64,000 bases of DNA, taken from contig CAJYTK010000012.1 of assembly GCA_913777615.1 (NCBI GenBank), positions 1-64,000 of the forward strand, in the 5' to 3' direction. Below, in pieces: positions 8,205 through 16,596 of the stretch (within the stretch, counting starts at the first letter, position 1; the number at the start of each line of letters is the position of its first letter). Under the pieces are notes generated by a model that made no database searches, had not been told where the DNA came from, and saw nothing but the letters and a program-made list of their open reading frames with translations. This DNA comes from an uncultured Agrobacterium sp. Its GTDB lineage: Bacteria; Pseudomonadota; Alphaproteobacteria; Rhizobiales; Rhizobiaceae. Both the position numbers and the translations under genes were made by a program.

Positions 8205-10235
8205 ATGACCTGCGGGAACCAACTGCGTGCGAAAGCGCGCCACGATGAGAAAAACCGGGAGCTTTGTCGCATGGCATCTTCACCGCAGTCTGGCCTTTTT
8301 GCCGGAGATTTTTCTGCCTTGCGCGCGCGTTTTATCGCAGCGGCCCGCACCGCCGGCGCCAGTCTCACGGAGTACCTGCATCCCTTGCACGGACCATCGG
8401 GTGAGCAGCTTTCGACTGATGTCGCCTATCTTGGACGGCAGGATGCAAAAAAACTCATGGTGTCGATCTCCGGTACCCATGGCGTCGAAGGCCCCTTCGG
8501 GTCTGCCTGCCAAACCGCATGGTTCTCGCAGAACTCTCCGTGGCGTCTACCGGACGATACAGCCGTACTCGCCGTTCATCTCATCAACCCATGGGGTACC
8601 GCCTGGTCACGGCGAGTCAACGAAGACAATGTCGACCTCAACCGCAATTTCATCGACTGGCAGAAAGCGCCGCCGAGGAACGAACGTTATGGTGACATTC
8701 ATCCGCTTTTGATCTGTCCTTCATGGGATGGTCCCGTGCGCGACGAGATGGATGCGGCTTACGATGCGATCAGTGTAAAAGCTGGTGGTTACAAAGGCCT
8801 CGCACCCATCATAGAGGCTGGCCAATACGCTTTTCCAGATGGCCTGTTCTATGGCGGCGACGGCCCAGTTTGGTCCAACCGGACACTGAGGGACATACTG
8901 ACGATATTCGCGCAGCAAGCGACGGACCTTATCGTTTTCGATCTCCACACGGGCGCCGGGCCATATGGCTATCCAGCACTTCTGTCGGTTGCCGAAAGCG
9001 ACCATCCAGGGCTGGGGTGGGGAGTGGAGATATTCGGACCCGCCCTTTCGGTCGTGAGGACGGGAAAAGACGCCGAAACCGGAACAGGAATTGCCGCCAC
9101 GGCAACCGGTTACGTGTCGAGCGCCGTTCGACACGCCCTGCCAGCAGCGCGCGTTTTACCTCTCGTCATCGAATGCGGCACCCTCGACGGCGAAACCGTA
9201 TCGAAGGCCGTCAAGGCCGACAATTGGTTGCATCTTTACGGCAAGGTCGACTCGCCGCTCGGTGAGGCCATCAAGCGAGATATTCGTTCTGCCTTCATTC
9301 CCGATGACGCAGATTGGCGCAATGTCTGTCTCTCCGCGTCGCTGCGCCATTTCGACCGGGCTTTCGCTCAGCTGAAGGCGCTTGGAGGCGCCGGTGTCGA
9401 AAAGATCGTTCCAGCCGCCGCATCGGTCACGGTTCTCGCAAATCCGCATCACGAAAAATCAAAGGCCGCGGATCGACCTGCCGTCGAGGTTTGCGGCATC
9501 CACAAGCGTTTCGGGCCTCTGAGCGTATTGAACGGCGTCGATGTGTCGGCCAAACGCGGTGAAGTGGTATCGATGATCGGCTCCTCTGGCTCAGGCAAAA
9601 GCACCTTTCTGCGCTGCATCAACCTGTTAGAGCAGCCGGACGAAGGTCAGATCGTTATTGATGGCGAAGAATTGCGCATGAAGCGCAGCGCCAACGGACG
9701 TACGATCCCAGCCGATCTCAAGCAGGTCGAGCGGATGCGCTCGCGCGTGGGAATGGTGTTTCAGAACTTCAATCTCTGGCCGCATATGACGGTGCTGGAA
9801 AACATCATCGAAGCGCCGATTCAGGTGTTGAAGCAACACAAGACCGAGGCCCGAGATCATGCGCACGCGCTTCTCAAGAAGGTCGGCCTTTCAGACAAGC
9901 ACGCCCATTATCCGGGTCAGCTCTCCGGCGGACAGCAGCAGCGCGCCGCCATTGCCCGCACGCTCGCCATGCGCCCGAAACTCATTCTTCTCGACGAGCC
10001 GACGTCGGCGCTCGATCCCGAGTTGGTGGGCGAGGTTCTGCGGGTCATTCGGCAACTGGCCGAAGAAGGAAACACGATGATCCTCGTGACGCACGAAATG
10101 CAGTTCGCGCGCGAGGTGTCACACAAGATTCTCTTCCTCCATCAAGGAAAAGTGGAGGAAGAGGGTGCCCCGGCAGACATGTTCAATGCACCGAGATCGG
10201 AACGGCTACGCCAGTTCCTCTCCCGCACGCGATGA
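8205..10235 (+). CDS. DUF2817 (M14-like hydrolase) fused to amino-acid ABC transporter ATPase
   Basis: A single 676-residue ORF holds two enzymes. Residues ~25-410 match DUF2817, a zinc-peptidase-like family, with H92-x-x-E95 in SGTHGVEGPFG, the DLNRNF segment (~145-150) and a third candidate ligand in FDLHTGAGPYG (~248). Residues ~425-676 form a HisP/GlnQ-type ABC ATPase with Walker A GSSGSGKST (~459), signature LSGGQQQR (~572), Walker B LILLDEPTSALD and an H-loop in VTHEM. No in-frame ATG or GTG lies between the hydrolase and the ATPase core, so this is not two overlapping genes read together. The start may instead be ATG 8271. The cognate binding protein and permeases follow directly. Confidence 0.85.
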   Translation: MTCGNQLRAKARHDEKNRELCRMASSPQSGLFAGDFSALRARFIAAARTAGASLTEYLHPLHGPSGEQLSTDVAYLGRQDAKKLMVSISGTHGVEGPFGSACQTAWFSQNSPWRLPDDTAVLAVHLINPWGTAWSRRVNEDNVDLNRNFIDWQKAPPRNERYGDIHPLLICPSWDGPVRDEMDAAYDAISVKAGGYKGLAPIIEAGQYAFPDGLFYGGDGPVWSNRTLRDILTIFAQQATDLIVFDLHTGAGPYGYPALLSVAESDHPGLGWGVEIFGPALSVVRTGKDAETGTGIAATATGYVSSAVRHALPAARVLPLVIECGTLDGETVSKAVKADNWLHLYGKVDSPLGEAIKRDIRSAFIPDDADWRNVCLSASLRHFDRAFAQLKALGGAGVEKIVPAAASVTVLANPHHEKSKAADRPAVEVCGIHKRFGPLSVLNGVDVSAKRGEVVSMIGSSGSGKSTFLRCINLLEQPDEGQIVIDGEELRMKRSANGRTIPADLKQVERMRSRVGMVFQNFNLWPHMTVLENIIEAPIQVLKQHKTEARDHAHALLKKVGLSDKHAHYPGQLSGGQQQRAAIARTLAMRPKLILLDEPTSALDPELVGEVLRVIRQLAEEGNTMILVTHEMQFAREVSHKILFLHQGKVEEEGAPADMFNAPRSERLRQFLSRTR

Positions 10236-10292
10236 CGCTCTGCCGGAACAAAAAACGTTCGATGACACACTCAAAAAAAGGGGAATATCGAC

Positions 10293-11087
10293 ATGAATTT
10301 TAAAGCTCTGTCACTCGTTCTGCTCCTTGCTGGCGCAGGCGCGGTTCAAGCCGCCGAGGGCCAGCTCTCGATTGGTACCGAGGGTGCCTATCCACCGTGG
10401 AGCATGGCGGACGCATCCGGAAACGTGACCGGCTTCGACGCCGACGTCGGTAATCTGCTCTGCCAAAAGCTTGCGATGAAGTGCAAATTCGTCGTTCAGG
10501 CGTTTGATGGCTTGATCCCGGCACTGAAAGCCAAGCGTTTCGACGTCATCATTTCCGGTATGTCGATCACTCAGGATCGCAAAAAAGAGATCGATTTCTC
10601 GGTCGGCTACGCGGAACTCGCTAACATGTTCGTTGTGCCCAAGAGTTCGGAACTGGCAGGCCTCAAGGATATCGATGCGTTGCTGAAGGGCCTCGACGGC
10701 AAGTCCATCGGTGTGCAGACCGGCACGACGCATGCCCATTTCGTCGAAAAGCGCATCCCGTCCGCCAATCTGAAGACCTATGATACGCTGGAAAACATGC
10801 AGATCGATCTCGCCAGCGGTCGCATCGATGCGGCCTTTGCCGATGCATCGGCCTTGCAGGACTTTCTTTCCAAGCCGGATGGCAAGGACTTCCAGTTTGT
10901 CGACGTTAAAGTTCAGAGCAAGTTCGACTCCACCCTGGGTGAAGGTATCGGTGTTGGGATTTCGAAAGACAATTCCGAACTGAAGGCAAAAGTCGACAAG
11001 GCTCTTTGTGAACTCGTCGCCGACGGCTCGATTGGGAAGTCCAGCCAGAAGTGGTTCAAGATGGACATTTCGCGTCCCTGCAACTGA
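10293..11087 (+). CDS. Amino-acid ABC transporter substrate-binding protein (HisJ/ArgT type)
   Basis: A 264-residue periplasmic protein. A signal peptide (about 20 residues, ending VQAAE) precedes the bacterial solute-binding family 3 domain. IGTEGAYPPWSM, the GFDADVGNLLC region, FDGLIPALKAKRFDVIISGMS and the ligand-binding block GVQTGTTHA are visible. GGGGA precedes the ATG. It lies between the fused ATPase and the permease genes, and a GC-rich hairpin follows it. The ligand is probably a polar or basic amino acid or derivative; closer assignment is not possible from sequence. Confidence 0.9.
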   Translation: MNFKALSLVLLLAGAGAVQAAEGQLSIGTEGAYPPWSMADASGNVTGFDADVGNLLCQKLAMKCKFVVQAFDGLIPALKAKRFDVIISGMSITQDRKKEIDFSVGYAELANMFVVPKSSELAGLKDIDALLKGLDGKSIGVQTGTTHAHFVEKRIPSANLKTYDTLENMQIDLASGRIDAAFADASALQDFLSKPDGKDFQFVDVKVQSKFDSTLGEGIGVGISKDNSELKAKVDKALCELVADGSIGKSSQKWFKMDISRPCN

Positions 11088-11093
11088 CATGGC

Positions 11094-11121
11094 CGCCCCG
11101 TGCGCAAGGACGTGCGGGGCG
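11094..11121 (+). terminator. GC-rich hairpin after the binding-protein gene
   Basis: CGCCCCG and CGGGGCG form a 7-bp stem around a 14-base loop, starting 7 bases after the binding-protein stop. There is no T tract, so it is more likely an mRNA-stabilising or attenuating structure that keeps binding-protein message above permease message than a full terminator. Confidence 0.5.
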
Positions 11122-11218
11122 CGCTTCTATCACGAACAGTAACCGCAGTGATCTCGACGGCAGAGAAAGGCCAGCGAGATCTAAGCGTCGGACCGAGCCA
11201 ATTGCCGAGGGGCATCGA

Positions 11219-11926
11219 ATGGAACACAGCCTGATACTTGTCTGGGAAGGTGGATGGATCGGCGCGATCCTTCGCGGTACCGCGATCACCATCGCCGTCG
11301 GTCTCGCCAGCATCATACTCGGAGCGCTCATCGGCACCCTGCTCGGTCTCATCAAGTGGGCGAAAATCTTTCCACTCACCGTCATCGTCACGGCCTACAC
11401 GTCCTTGATCCGTGGAGTGCCAGAGTTGCTGATCATCTATCTGCTGTTCTTCTCATAGGTAGAGTTCGTCACCAGGGTCGCTACCGCCTTCGGCTACGCC
11501 GCCCTCGCCGATAGTGGCTATGCGTTCATCATCGCCGTCGTCGCCGTCAGTGCGATTTCAGGCGCCTATTCTACGGAAGTCATCCGTGGCGCATTGGCAT
11601 CCATACCAACAGGACATATCGAGGCTGCTAAAGCGCTCGGAATCTCGCGGTACAGAATTTTCCAGCGGATCATTTTTCCGCAGATGCTGCGCATCGCACT
11701 CCCTGGAATGAACAATGTCTGGCAGGCGACGATAAAGGATACCGCGCTTGTCTCAGTCGTCGGCCTGCAGGAACTGATGCGCACAGCAAGCGTGGGCGCG
11801 GGCAGCACCCGCAACCCGCTCATCTTCTTTCTGATAGCTGCCGTCGTCTACTTCGTTATCACGATCATCAGTCAGGCTGGCTTTGATCGTGTGGAGCGCA
11901 CCGTCAGGCTGAGATCGAGGAGCTGA
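11219..11926 (+). pseudogene. Amino-acid ABC permease (HisQ type) interrupted by an in-frame TAG
   Basis: The gene starts at ATG 11219 (GAGGGG upstream) and reads MEHSLILVWEGGWIG through YLLFFS. It meets TAG at 11456-11458 and then continues in the same frame as VEFVTRVATAFGYAALADSGYA to a normal stop at 11926. Both sides together make a full-length 234-codon HisQ/M permease, including the EAA loop (IEAAKALGISRYRIFQRI). A serine codon TCG changed to TAG would explain it. Unless suppressed or reinitiated, the importer lacks one permease. A base-calling error is the main alternative. Confidence 0.8.
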
Positions 11927-11930
11927 CACC

Positions 11931-12617
11931 ATGGATATGGATTTCCTCTCGACCTCGATACCCGTTCTCCTCCAAGGATTCTCCAAAACCTTGATACTGA
12001 CGATCCTGTCCGTCGTTATCGGTTTTCATATCGGGCTTGGACTGGCGGTCATGCGGATGTCCGAGCGACGCTGGGTTGCCAACATCGCCAAATACTACAG
12101 CATGATCTTCAGAGGCACACCGCTCCTCGTGCAGCTCTTCTTGTTCTATTACGGTTTGGCGCAAATCCCGTTCATCAAGGGCAATGCGGTGACGTGGTGG
12201 ATCGTCAGCGACGGAACGCGCTGCGCCATCATGGCAATCGCGCTGAACACGGCAGCCTACACGTCAGAAATTCTACGCGGCGGTTTGCTGTCGATCCCCA
12301 CGGGTCTCAAGGAAGCAGCAAAGGCCACGGGCATGTCGCGTTTCACCGCTTTCCGCAGGATAGAATTCCCTCTGGCCATTCGTCAGGCATTGCCAGCCTA
12401 TGGCAACGAGTTGATCCTTGTCGTCAAGGGCACAAGCCTCGCCTCCACAATCACGGTTCTGGAGATTACAGGCTACGCCAAGCGGCTCATGAGCCAAACT
12501 TTCGCGATCTTCGAGGTCTTCACTCTGGCCGGCATCATCTATCTCATCATCAATCTGGTGCTGGTTGTGATGATCCGGCTGCTCGAAGGACACTTGATGC
12601 GCCACGAGCCGCGTTAA
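11931..12617 (+). CDS. Amino-acid ABC transporter permease (HisM type)
   Basis: A 228-residue inner-membrane protein with the His/Glu/Gln/Arg permease layout. Its hydrophobic segments include LILTILSVVIGFHIGLGLAV, followed by the FRGTPLLVQLFLFYYGL signature and the EAA loop LKEAAKATGMSRFTAFRRI, which contacts the ATPase. It begins 4 bases after the HisQ-type gene and completes the importer made of the fused ATPase, binding protein and two permeases. It is intact, unlike its neighbour. Confidence 0.9.
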   Translation: MDMDFLSTSIPVLLQGFSKTLILTILSVVIGFHIGLGLAVMRMSERRWVANIAKYYSMIFRGTPLLVQLFLFYYGLAQIPFIKGNAVTWWIVSDGTRCAIMAIALNTAAYTSEILRGGLLSIPTGLKEAAKATGMSRFTAFRRIEFPLAIRQALPAYGNELILVVKGTSLASTITVLEITGYAKRLMSQTFAIFEVFTLAGIIYLIINLVLVVMIRLLEGHLMRHEPR

Positions 12618-12668
12618 AAAGCGTCGCCCTCGCCGATCAAGCCCGCACTTCATCCGAAGGAAAACATA

Positions 12669-14070
12669 ATGTCTAGCCTGACATCCGGCTTTAAGGCCGA
12701 GATCGCAATGCTCGTCGGATCCGATCACGTGAAAGAAAACGATGCCGTGTCGGCAATCGACTATGGCGTGCTGGCTGAAAATCTCGACGCCGGCATAGTC
12801 GTTCTGCCGGGAACCACGGAGGAACTGGCAGCCGTCGTCCGATGCTGCCATGCCCACCGAGTAGCCATCGTCACCCATGGCGGGCGGACGGGGCTGGTCG
12901 GCGGTGGTATTTCGCGCGCTGGCGAGCTCGTCGTGTCCACCGCCCGTCTCAACCGCATTACGTTCTTATCGCCCGTCGAGAACGTCGCCATCGTCGAAGC
13001 TGGCGTTACTCTACAGTCGCTTCAGGAGGCCGCCGCAGACTATGGGCTCGAACCGGGCATCGATCTGCCATCACGAGGCTCGGCAACGATCGGCGGTATG
13101 GCGTCCACAAACGCGGGCGGAATTGCTGCTTTTCGATATGGCGTCATGCGCCATCGCATTTTGGGGCTGGAAGCTGTTCTTCCCGATGGAACCATCTATT
13201 CGGATTTGACTCGAGTGGTCAAAAACACTGCGGGCTACGCGCTTTCGCATCTCTTCATTGGCGGCGAAGGGACGCTTGGCATCATCACCAAGATCGCAGT
13301 GAAGCTCGAACCCGTACCGGCCTCAACTGCAACCGTCCTGTTCGGGCTTTCCTCGATGCAAGCTGCCTTAAAACGCGATGCAGCGCGGGTTAAAGGCGCG
13401 GCGTGGACATCTGCGCGCTGCGGAAGCCATCTGGTCTCGCTACTTCCATCTGACGTCGACCCATCACAACTGGTCTGCAACCGACTACAGAAACGACCAT
13501 CCCATCAATCTCCTGCTCTGTGTGGGCGGAAATGACGATGCAGACGTCCAAGCCGAGGTGGAAAGCATCTATGAAGACGTTGCTGAAGACGATGAAAACG
13601 TCTCCGCCGTCATCGCTTCGTCCAAAGCGCAGGAGAGGTCGATCTGGGCTTTGCGGGAAGATACGGACCTGATCTACCGCATTTATCCCGGAGCGCCCTC
13701 CTACGACGTTTCCGTTCCGCTGTCGGAGGTAGAGGGCTATCTTGAGCAGCGCATGGCGAAACTGAGAGAGCTAGATGCTCGTCTAGACCCTTACATTTTT
13801 GGTCATCTTGCAGATGGCAACCTGCACATCGTTTTAAACGCCGCGCGTGACGCAATCAACACCGACAAGGCCATCGCGATAGAAGACATCCTCTACAGCG
13901 GCCTTCACGAATTAGGTGGGTCTTTCTCCGCCGAACACGGTATCGGCAGCAAAAGAGCTCAGACTTTGATCAGACACGCGCATCCTGAAAAAGTCATGTT
14001 GATGAAACAGGTTAAAGCCTGTCTCGACGCAAGAGCACTCCTCAATCCAGGGAAGGTCCTGACGCAATAG
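12669..14070 (+). pseudogene. FAD-linked 2-hydroxyacid dehydrogenase (GlcD-like), frameshifted
   Basis: The 5' part (from ATG 12669, GAAGGAAA upstream) encodes the PCMH-type FAD domain: VVLPGTTEEL, THGGRTGLVGGG, the SRGSATIGGMASTNAGG block and HLFIGGEGTLGIITK. The 3' part, read one base later, encodes the C-terminal domain with HLADGNLH and SAEHGIGSKRAQ. Frames join near 13400-13420, where removing one base (or adding two) restores a 466-residue protein of normal family length. Relatives oxidise glycolate, D-lactate or 2-hydroxyglutarate-like acids. It is the last gene of the cluster and could oxidise a hydroxy acid formed after transamination; that is inference. Confidence 0.82.
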
Positions 14071-14414
14071 CACAGACCCGACGCGGATTGCCGGATTGTC
14101 GTTCGGCGAGCTCAAGGCATCAGTCCAATGCAGAAGAGGCCGAGATGCTCGTCGACAGGTTCCTCTTCCCGAGCTCAACAATGGTAATCACGCTATGAGG
14201 CGACTGATGCCGGTCATTCTCAATCTGATCCATACGGTCATGATCGACCCAACACCTGATCATCATTCTGAATTCTAGTAGGTTCACGGCAGCATTGCAG
14301 TGAGGATAGCGTAGCTGGATTCGATCGAGGCGCCGCAGCGTTAGTTTTTGTTGCCGCTTTAAATATCCTATGGCACGTATTGCGTTGGACGAGGCAGCGC
14401 GGGCCTAAACACAA

Positions 14415-14444
14415 AAAGCCCCATGGCTTATGCAAAGGGGCTTT
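14415..14444 (-). terminator. Rho-independent terminator, minus strand
   Basis: AAAGCCCC and GGGGCTTT form a perfect 8-bp stem around a 14-base loop. On the minus strand the stem is followed by TTTTTGTG. It lies 270 bases beyond the fasciclin gene, which already has its own terminator, so it would act as a back-up or serve a lost gene. Confidence 0.6.
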
Positions 14445-14666
14445 AGTATATTGTATTCTTTGGTTGCGGTGGCCTGAAGCCACAGAGACTTGTAAAATCT
14501 GTCGCTCTTGAACCGAATCGAACCACCGACCCTCTTGTTGCCCCCATCGACAAAAGATAAGCAAAATCGGACAAGTCGATCGTGCCGAGGAAAACTTGAC
14601 GCATTACTGGACGGTTTGCTGTTCAGCTAATTAAAGCAAGCCTGCTGCAGGCCTGCCTCAATGAAA

Positions 14667-14694
14667 ATAAAGCCGGTTTGTTGTCCGGCTTTAT
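14667..14694 (-). terminator. Rho-independent terminator of the fasciclin gene
   Basis: ATAAAGCCGG and CCGGCTTTAT form a perfect 10-bp stem with an 8-base loop. On the minus strand a T-rich run (ATTTTCA) follows. It begins 20 bases after the fasciclin stop codon. Confidence 0.85.
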
Positions 14695-14713
14695 CTCAAT
14701 TGAAAGACGCGAA

Positions 14714-15271
14714 TTACATCTTTGGCAGAAGCACCTTATCGATGACGTGAATGACGCCGTTCGACTGCTTCACGTCGGCGATCGTGACATGCGCGACATT
14801 GCCGTTTTCATCGGTCAGCGTAATCTTGCCCATGCTTTCCTTGGCCTTCAAAACGCAGCCGCCGACGGTCTTGACATCATGCGTGCCCTTGTCGTCCTTG
14901 ATCATCTTCTCGATCGCCGTTGACATGGCATTGGCTGCGACGACGTGGCAGGTCAGGACCTTGGTCAACTGTGCCTTGTTCTCAGGCTTCAGGAGTGTGT
15001 CGACGGTTCCCTTGGGAAGAGCTGCAAACGCTTCATTCGTCGGGGCGAACACGGTAAATGGCCCCTTCCCTTGCAGCGTCTCGACCAACCCGGCTGCCTT
15101 GACGGCGGCGACAAGCGTCGTGTGGTCCTTCGAATTCATCGCGTTTTCCACGATGTTTTTGTCTTCGTACATCGCGGCACCGCCGACCTTGGGATTGGCT
15201 GCGTACGCGCTGCCAGCAGCGATCGCGATTGCGGTGGCGCAGGCTGCGAAAGGGATTGCGAGCTTGAACAT
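14714..15271 (-). CDS. Secreted fasciclin (FAS1) domain protein
   Basis: A 185-residue protein. A signal peptide (MFKLAIPFAACATAIAIAAG, cleavage near AYA-AN) precedes one FAS1 domain containing FTVFAPTNEAFAALPKGTVDTLL, cited in parts, and the conserved YH-like box (LTCHVVAANAMS). It ends with GVIHVIDKVLLP, the family's terminal motif. ATG 15271 has TAGGAGGA upstream. It is the last gene of the minus-strand run sigma / anti-sigma / DoxX / fasciclin and is probably part of that ECF regulon. FAS1 proteins mediate adhesion or bind small ligands at the envelope; no specific role is known here. Confidence 0.92.
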   Translation of the reverse strand: MFKLAIPFAACATAIAIAAGSAYAANPKVGGAAMYEDKNIVENAMNSKDHTTLVAAVKAAGLVETLQGKGPFTVFAPTNEAFAALPKGTVDTLLKPENKAQLTKVLTCHVVAANAMSTAIEKMIKDDKGTHDVKTVGGCVLKAKESMGKITLTDENGNVAHVTIADVKQSNGVIHVIDKVLLPKM

Positions 15272-15402
15272 GGTGATTCCTCCTAGCCGATCACCCAGAT
15301 GCAAGGCTGCATCTCCTAAGGGTCGGCTTCCCTCTTCCGGGACAAGGAGGTTACGGAAAGGCTTGAGAAGAAGTTTCAGGGCCGTCGAATTATTTTACAC
15401 GA

Positions 15403-15828
15403 TCATCTCTCTTGCTGTGGCCACCTCACCACGCGGCCAGCAAACAAAGGCAACCATATCAGGACGGGCTGGAGGGGTAAGCGCAAAAGGTGGTAGATCC
15501 ACTCCCACACCGACGGGTCACTAGAAAGCGCATCGATGGCGTGTTTGATATTCGCCGGAAAAACGCAGACCGCATAAAGCGCCAGACCAATGCCTGCGGC
15601 CCGCTGAAGTCGTGCGGTTACGATCCCCAACGCACCAGCGATTTCGCAAAGCCCTGTCAGCAAAATCACCAAATGCGGCGACGGAACCCAATCCGGCGTG
15701 ATTTTCAGAAATGGCTTCGGCCACAGAAGGTGCATCGTGCCGACGAAGCCATACAGGCAGGCGAGCCCTGTCGCGCATTTGCGCCGGCAAGCTTCCGTCC
15801 TCAGAGAAGCAGCCACGGAGTATCCCAT
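15403..15828 (-). CDS. DoxX-family small membrane protein
   Basis: A 141-residue protein with four predicted hydrophobic segments (ATGLACLYGFVGTMHLLW; LVILLTGLCEIAGALGIV; AAGIGLALYAVCVFPANI; PLQPVLIWLPLFAG). The conserved N-x-x-HA motif of DoxX-like proteins is seen as PANIKHAID. GGAGGGG lies immediately before the ATG, unusually close. It sits between the anti-sigma factor and the fasciclin gene. Members are linked to membrane redox and oxidative stress, but no reaction is established. Confidence 0.82.
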   Translation of the reverse strand: MGYSVAASLRTEACRRKCATGLACLYGFVGTMHLLWPKPFLKITPDWVPSPHLVILLTGLCEIAGALGIVTARLQRAAGIGLALYAVCVFPANIKHAIDALSSDPSVWEWIYHLLRLPLQPVLIWLPLFAGRVVRWPQQER

Positions 15829-15888
15829 CTCCCCTCCAAATAAGTGCCTTGTGCCATCGCGCAGCGCATCGCTCCGGAAAGCGAAAGC

Positions 15889-16596
15889 TTAGAGGCTTCT
15901 TGCCGTGCCGCTCGCCACGATCGCTCCGGTCGGCTTGCCTGTGGGCGAGCCGCCGAACGGTTCCAGCGATACTGCAAGCGTTGCGCCCCCACCCAGACGA
16001 TCACGCAGGTCCGATGGAATGACCAGTTCTCCGCCGGTATCTGCCGGCAATATGCCGAGCGAGAAGGGATCTCCTTGCCCAGGGACAAGCCAGAGCTCCA
16101 GCGATTTCTCCTGCGCGCGCCCTGCCGCGACAGGTACGATGCGCATTCGCCCGCTTTCGGCATCGTAGGACGCCAGCATGTTGACGGAATTACTGGGTGC
16201 CGAGAGTTCCGCAACCAGCTTACCATCCCGAGAAGATGGCGACGCGATACCCAATGCATAGATCAGGGCGGCAGCAGCGGCTACGGAGGTGCCGAGCGAA
16301 AGCCAACGCCAGAAAGCCATTGAATTCCAAAGGCTGGCGTTACTCGTCAGCGGTGCTGCGAAGAGGCGCTGTTCAAGCTGTTCCAGCACGGCGGCGCGAG
16401 GCGTTACTTCGTCGTAGTCCTGATTGAAGGACTCCATGTCGGCCTGCCAGCGCGCAACGATTTGCGAAAACGCCTCATCGCCGGCCATGCGGCGCTCGAC
16501 CATCCTTCTTCCTTCGATGGACAGAACACCCAAGACATATTCGCCTGCCAGGATTTCGTCTTTTGAGTGCTCGCTTGAGCCAGGATCACGCGTCAT
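15889..16596 (-). CDS. Anti-sigma factor, RskA/anti-sigma-K type
   Basis: A 235-residue single-pass membrane protein. The N-terminal cytoplasmic zone (LAGEYVLGVLSIEGRRMVERRM) resembles the sigma-binding region of RskA-like factors. One transmembrane helix (about 95-115, LSLGTSVAAAAALIYALGI) follows, then a periplasmic anti-sigma-K domain with LWLVPGQGDPFSLGILP. Its ATG overlaps the sigma factor TGA (ATGA), so the two are translationally coupled, the classical arrangement for a sigma and its own inhibitor. An in-frame GTG 12 bases earlier is less likely. Confidence 0.88.
   Translation of the reverse strand: MTRDPGSSEHSKDEILAGEYVLGVLSIEGRRMVERRMAGDEAFSQIVARWQADMESFNQDYDEVTPRAAVLEQLEQRLFAAPLTSNASLWNSMAFWRWLSLGTSVAAAAALIYALGIASPSSRDGKLVAELSAPSNSVNMLASYDAESGRMRIVPVAAGRAQEKSLELWLVPGQGDPFSLGILPADTGGELVIPSDLRDRLGGGATLAVSLEPFGGSPTGKPTGAIVASGTARSL

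Larger units (their letters stand above)
14071..14713. other. Gene-free stretch with two hairpins and a tRNA-like scrap
   Basis: There is no convincing ORF. It holds two minus-oriented terminator hairpins, listed separately. Near 14504-14540 the minus strand reads GGTCGGTGGTTCGATTCGG, which looks like a T-arm plus flanking bases. There is no cloverleaf around it, so it is at most a tRNA remnant or old attachment site. Confidence 0.5.

Noticed and set aside
10311-11090. 259-codon minus-strand frame
   Set aside because: Mirror of the amino-acid binding-protein gene; no start signal or domain.
14504-14540. Possible tRNA gene
   Set aside because: Only a T-arm-like segment; no acceptor stem, D-arm or anticodon arm could be folded around it.
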